Below the pieces are notes generated by a model, which was not told the origin of the DNA, made no database searches, and was given only the letters and a program-made list of their open reading frames with translations. Both the position numbers and the translations under genes were made by a program. From positions 1 through 5,475 of the forward strand of contig JAGWPI010000115.1 in assembly GCA_028877005.1 (NCBI GenBank): a stretch of 5,475 bases of DNA. Reading direction: 5' to 3'. The stretch's first letter is position 1. Each line of letters begins with the position of its first letter. The DNA is from Bacteroidota bacterium (GTDB lineage Bacteria > Bacteroidota > Bacteroidia > Chitinophagales > Chitinophagaceae). Shown piece after piece: positions 5,228 through 5,475 of this stretch.

Positions 5228-5475
<248 letters not shown>

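Overview
The window looks like a chromosomal segment of a low-GC Bacteroidota bacterium, probably in or near the Chitinophagaceae (the family placement is inference from gene style only). The signs are the long ~309-residue NusB, the nusB–DUF1573–yajC gene order, the absence of Shine-Dalgarno sequences ahead of most starts (A/T-rich leaders instead), and a near-perfect Bacteroidota-type promoter (TTTG-N19-TAnnTTTG) ahead of nusB. No mobile elements, tRNA or rRNA genes, or CRISPR arrays were seen.

Layout from left to right. (1) On the plus strand lie the 3' end of an RlmL/RlmK-type 23S rRNA guanine methyltransferase and a small four-helix membrane protein of unknown function. (2) These converge on coaE (minus). 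The two convergent genes end at an exact 17-bp inverted repeat that lies partly inside the coaE coding sequence. (3) A minus-strand operon nusB–DUF1573 lipoprotein–yajC follows. It has a recognisable promoter ahead of nusB and a strong intrinsic terminator after yajC. coaE lies directly beyond that terminator and must be expressed by readthrough or from a promoter packed into the terminator. (4) A second minus-strand pair encodes a membrane-anchored protein with an HMA-like fold and a putative lipoprotein resembling a group 1 truncated hemoglobin. It ends in a 15-bp hairpin terminator. (5) A 285-bp divergent regulatory region leads to groES and the start of groEL on the plus strand. It holds TGGCA-type repeats, an imperfect inverted repeat and a sigma-54-like -24/-12 motif.

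Most of the window is housekeeping: rRNA modification and antitermination, the Sec accessory subunit, the last step of CoA synthesis, and the chaperonin. The least ordinary parts are the HMA-like/globin envelope pair, the inverted repeat that supplies the coaE stop codon, and the repeat-rich groESL control region, which lacks a CIRCE operator.
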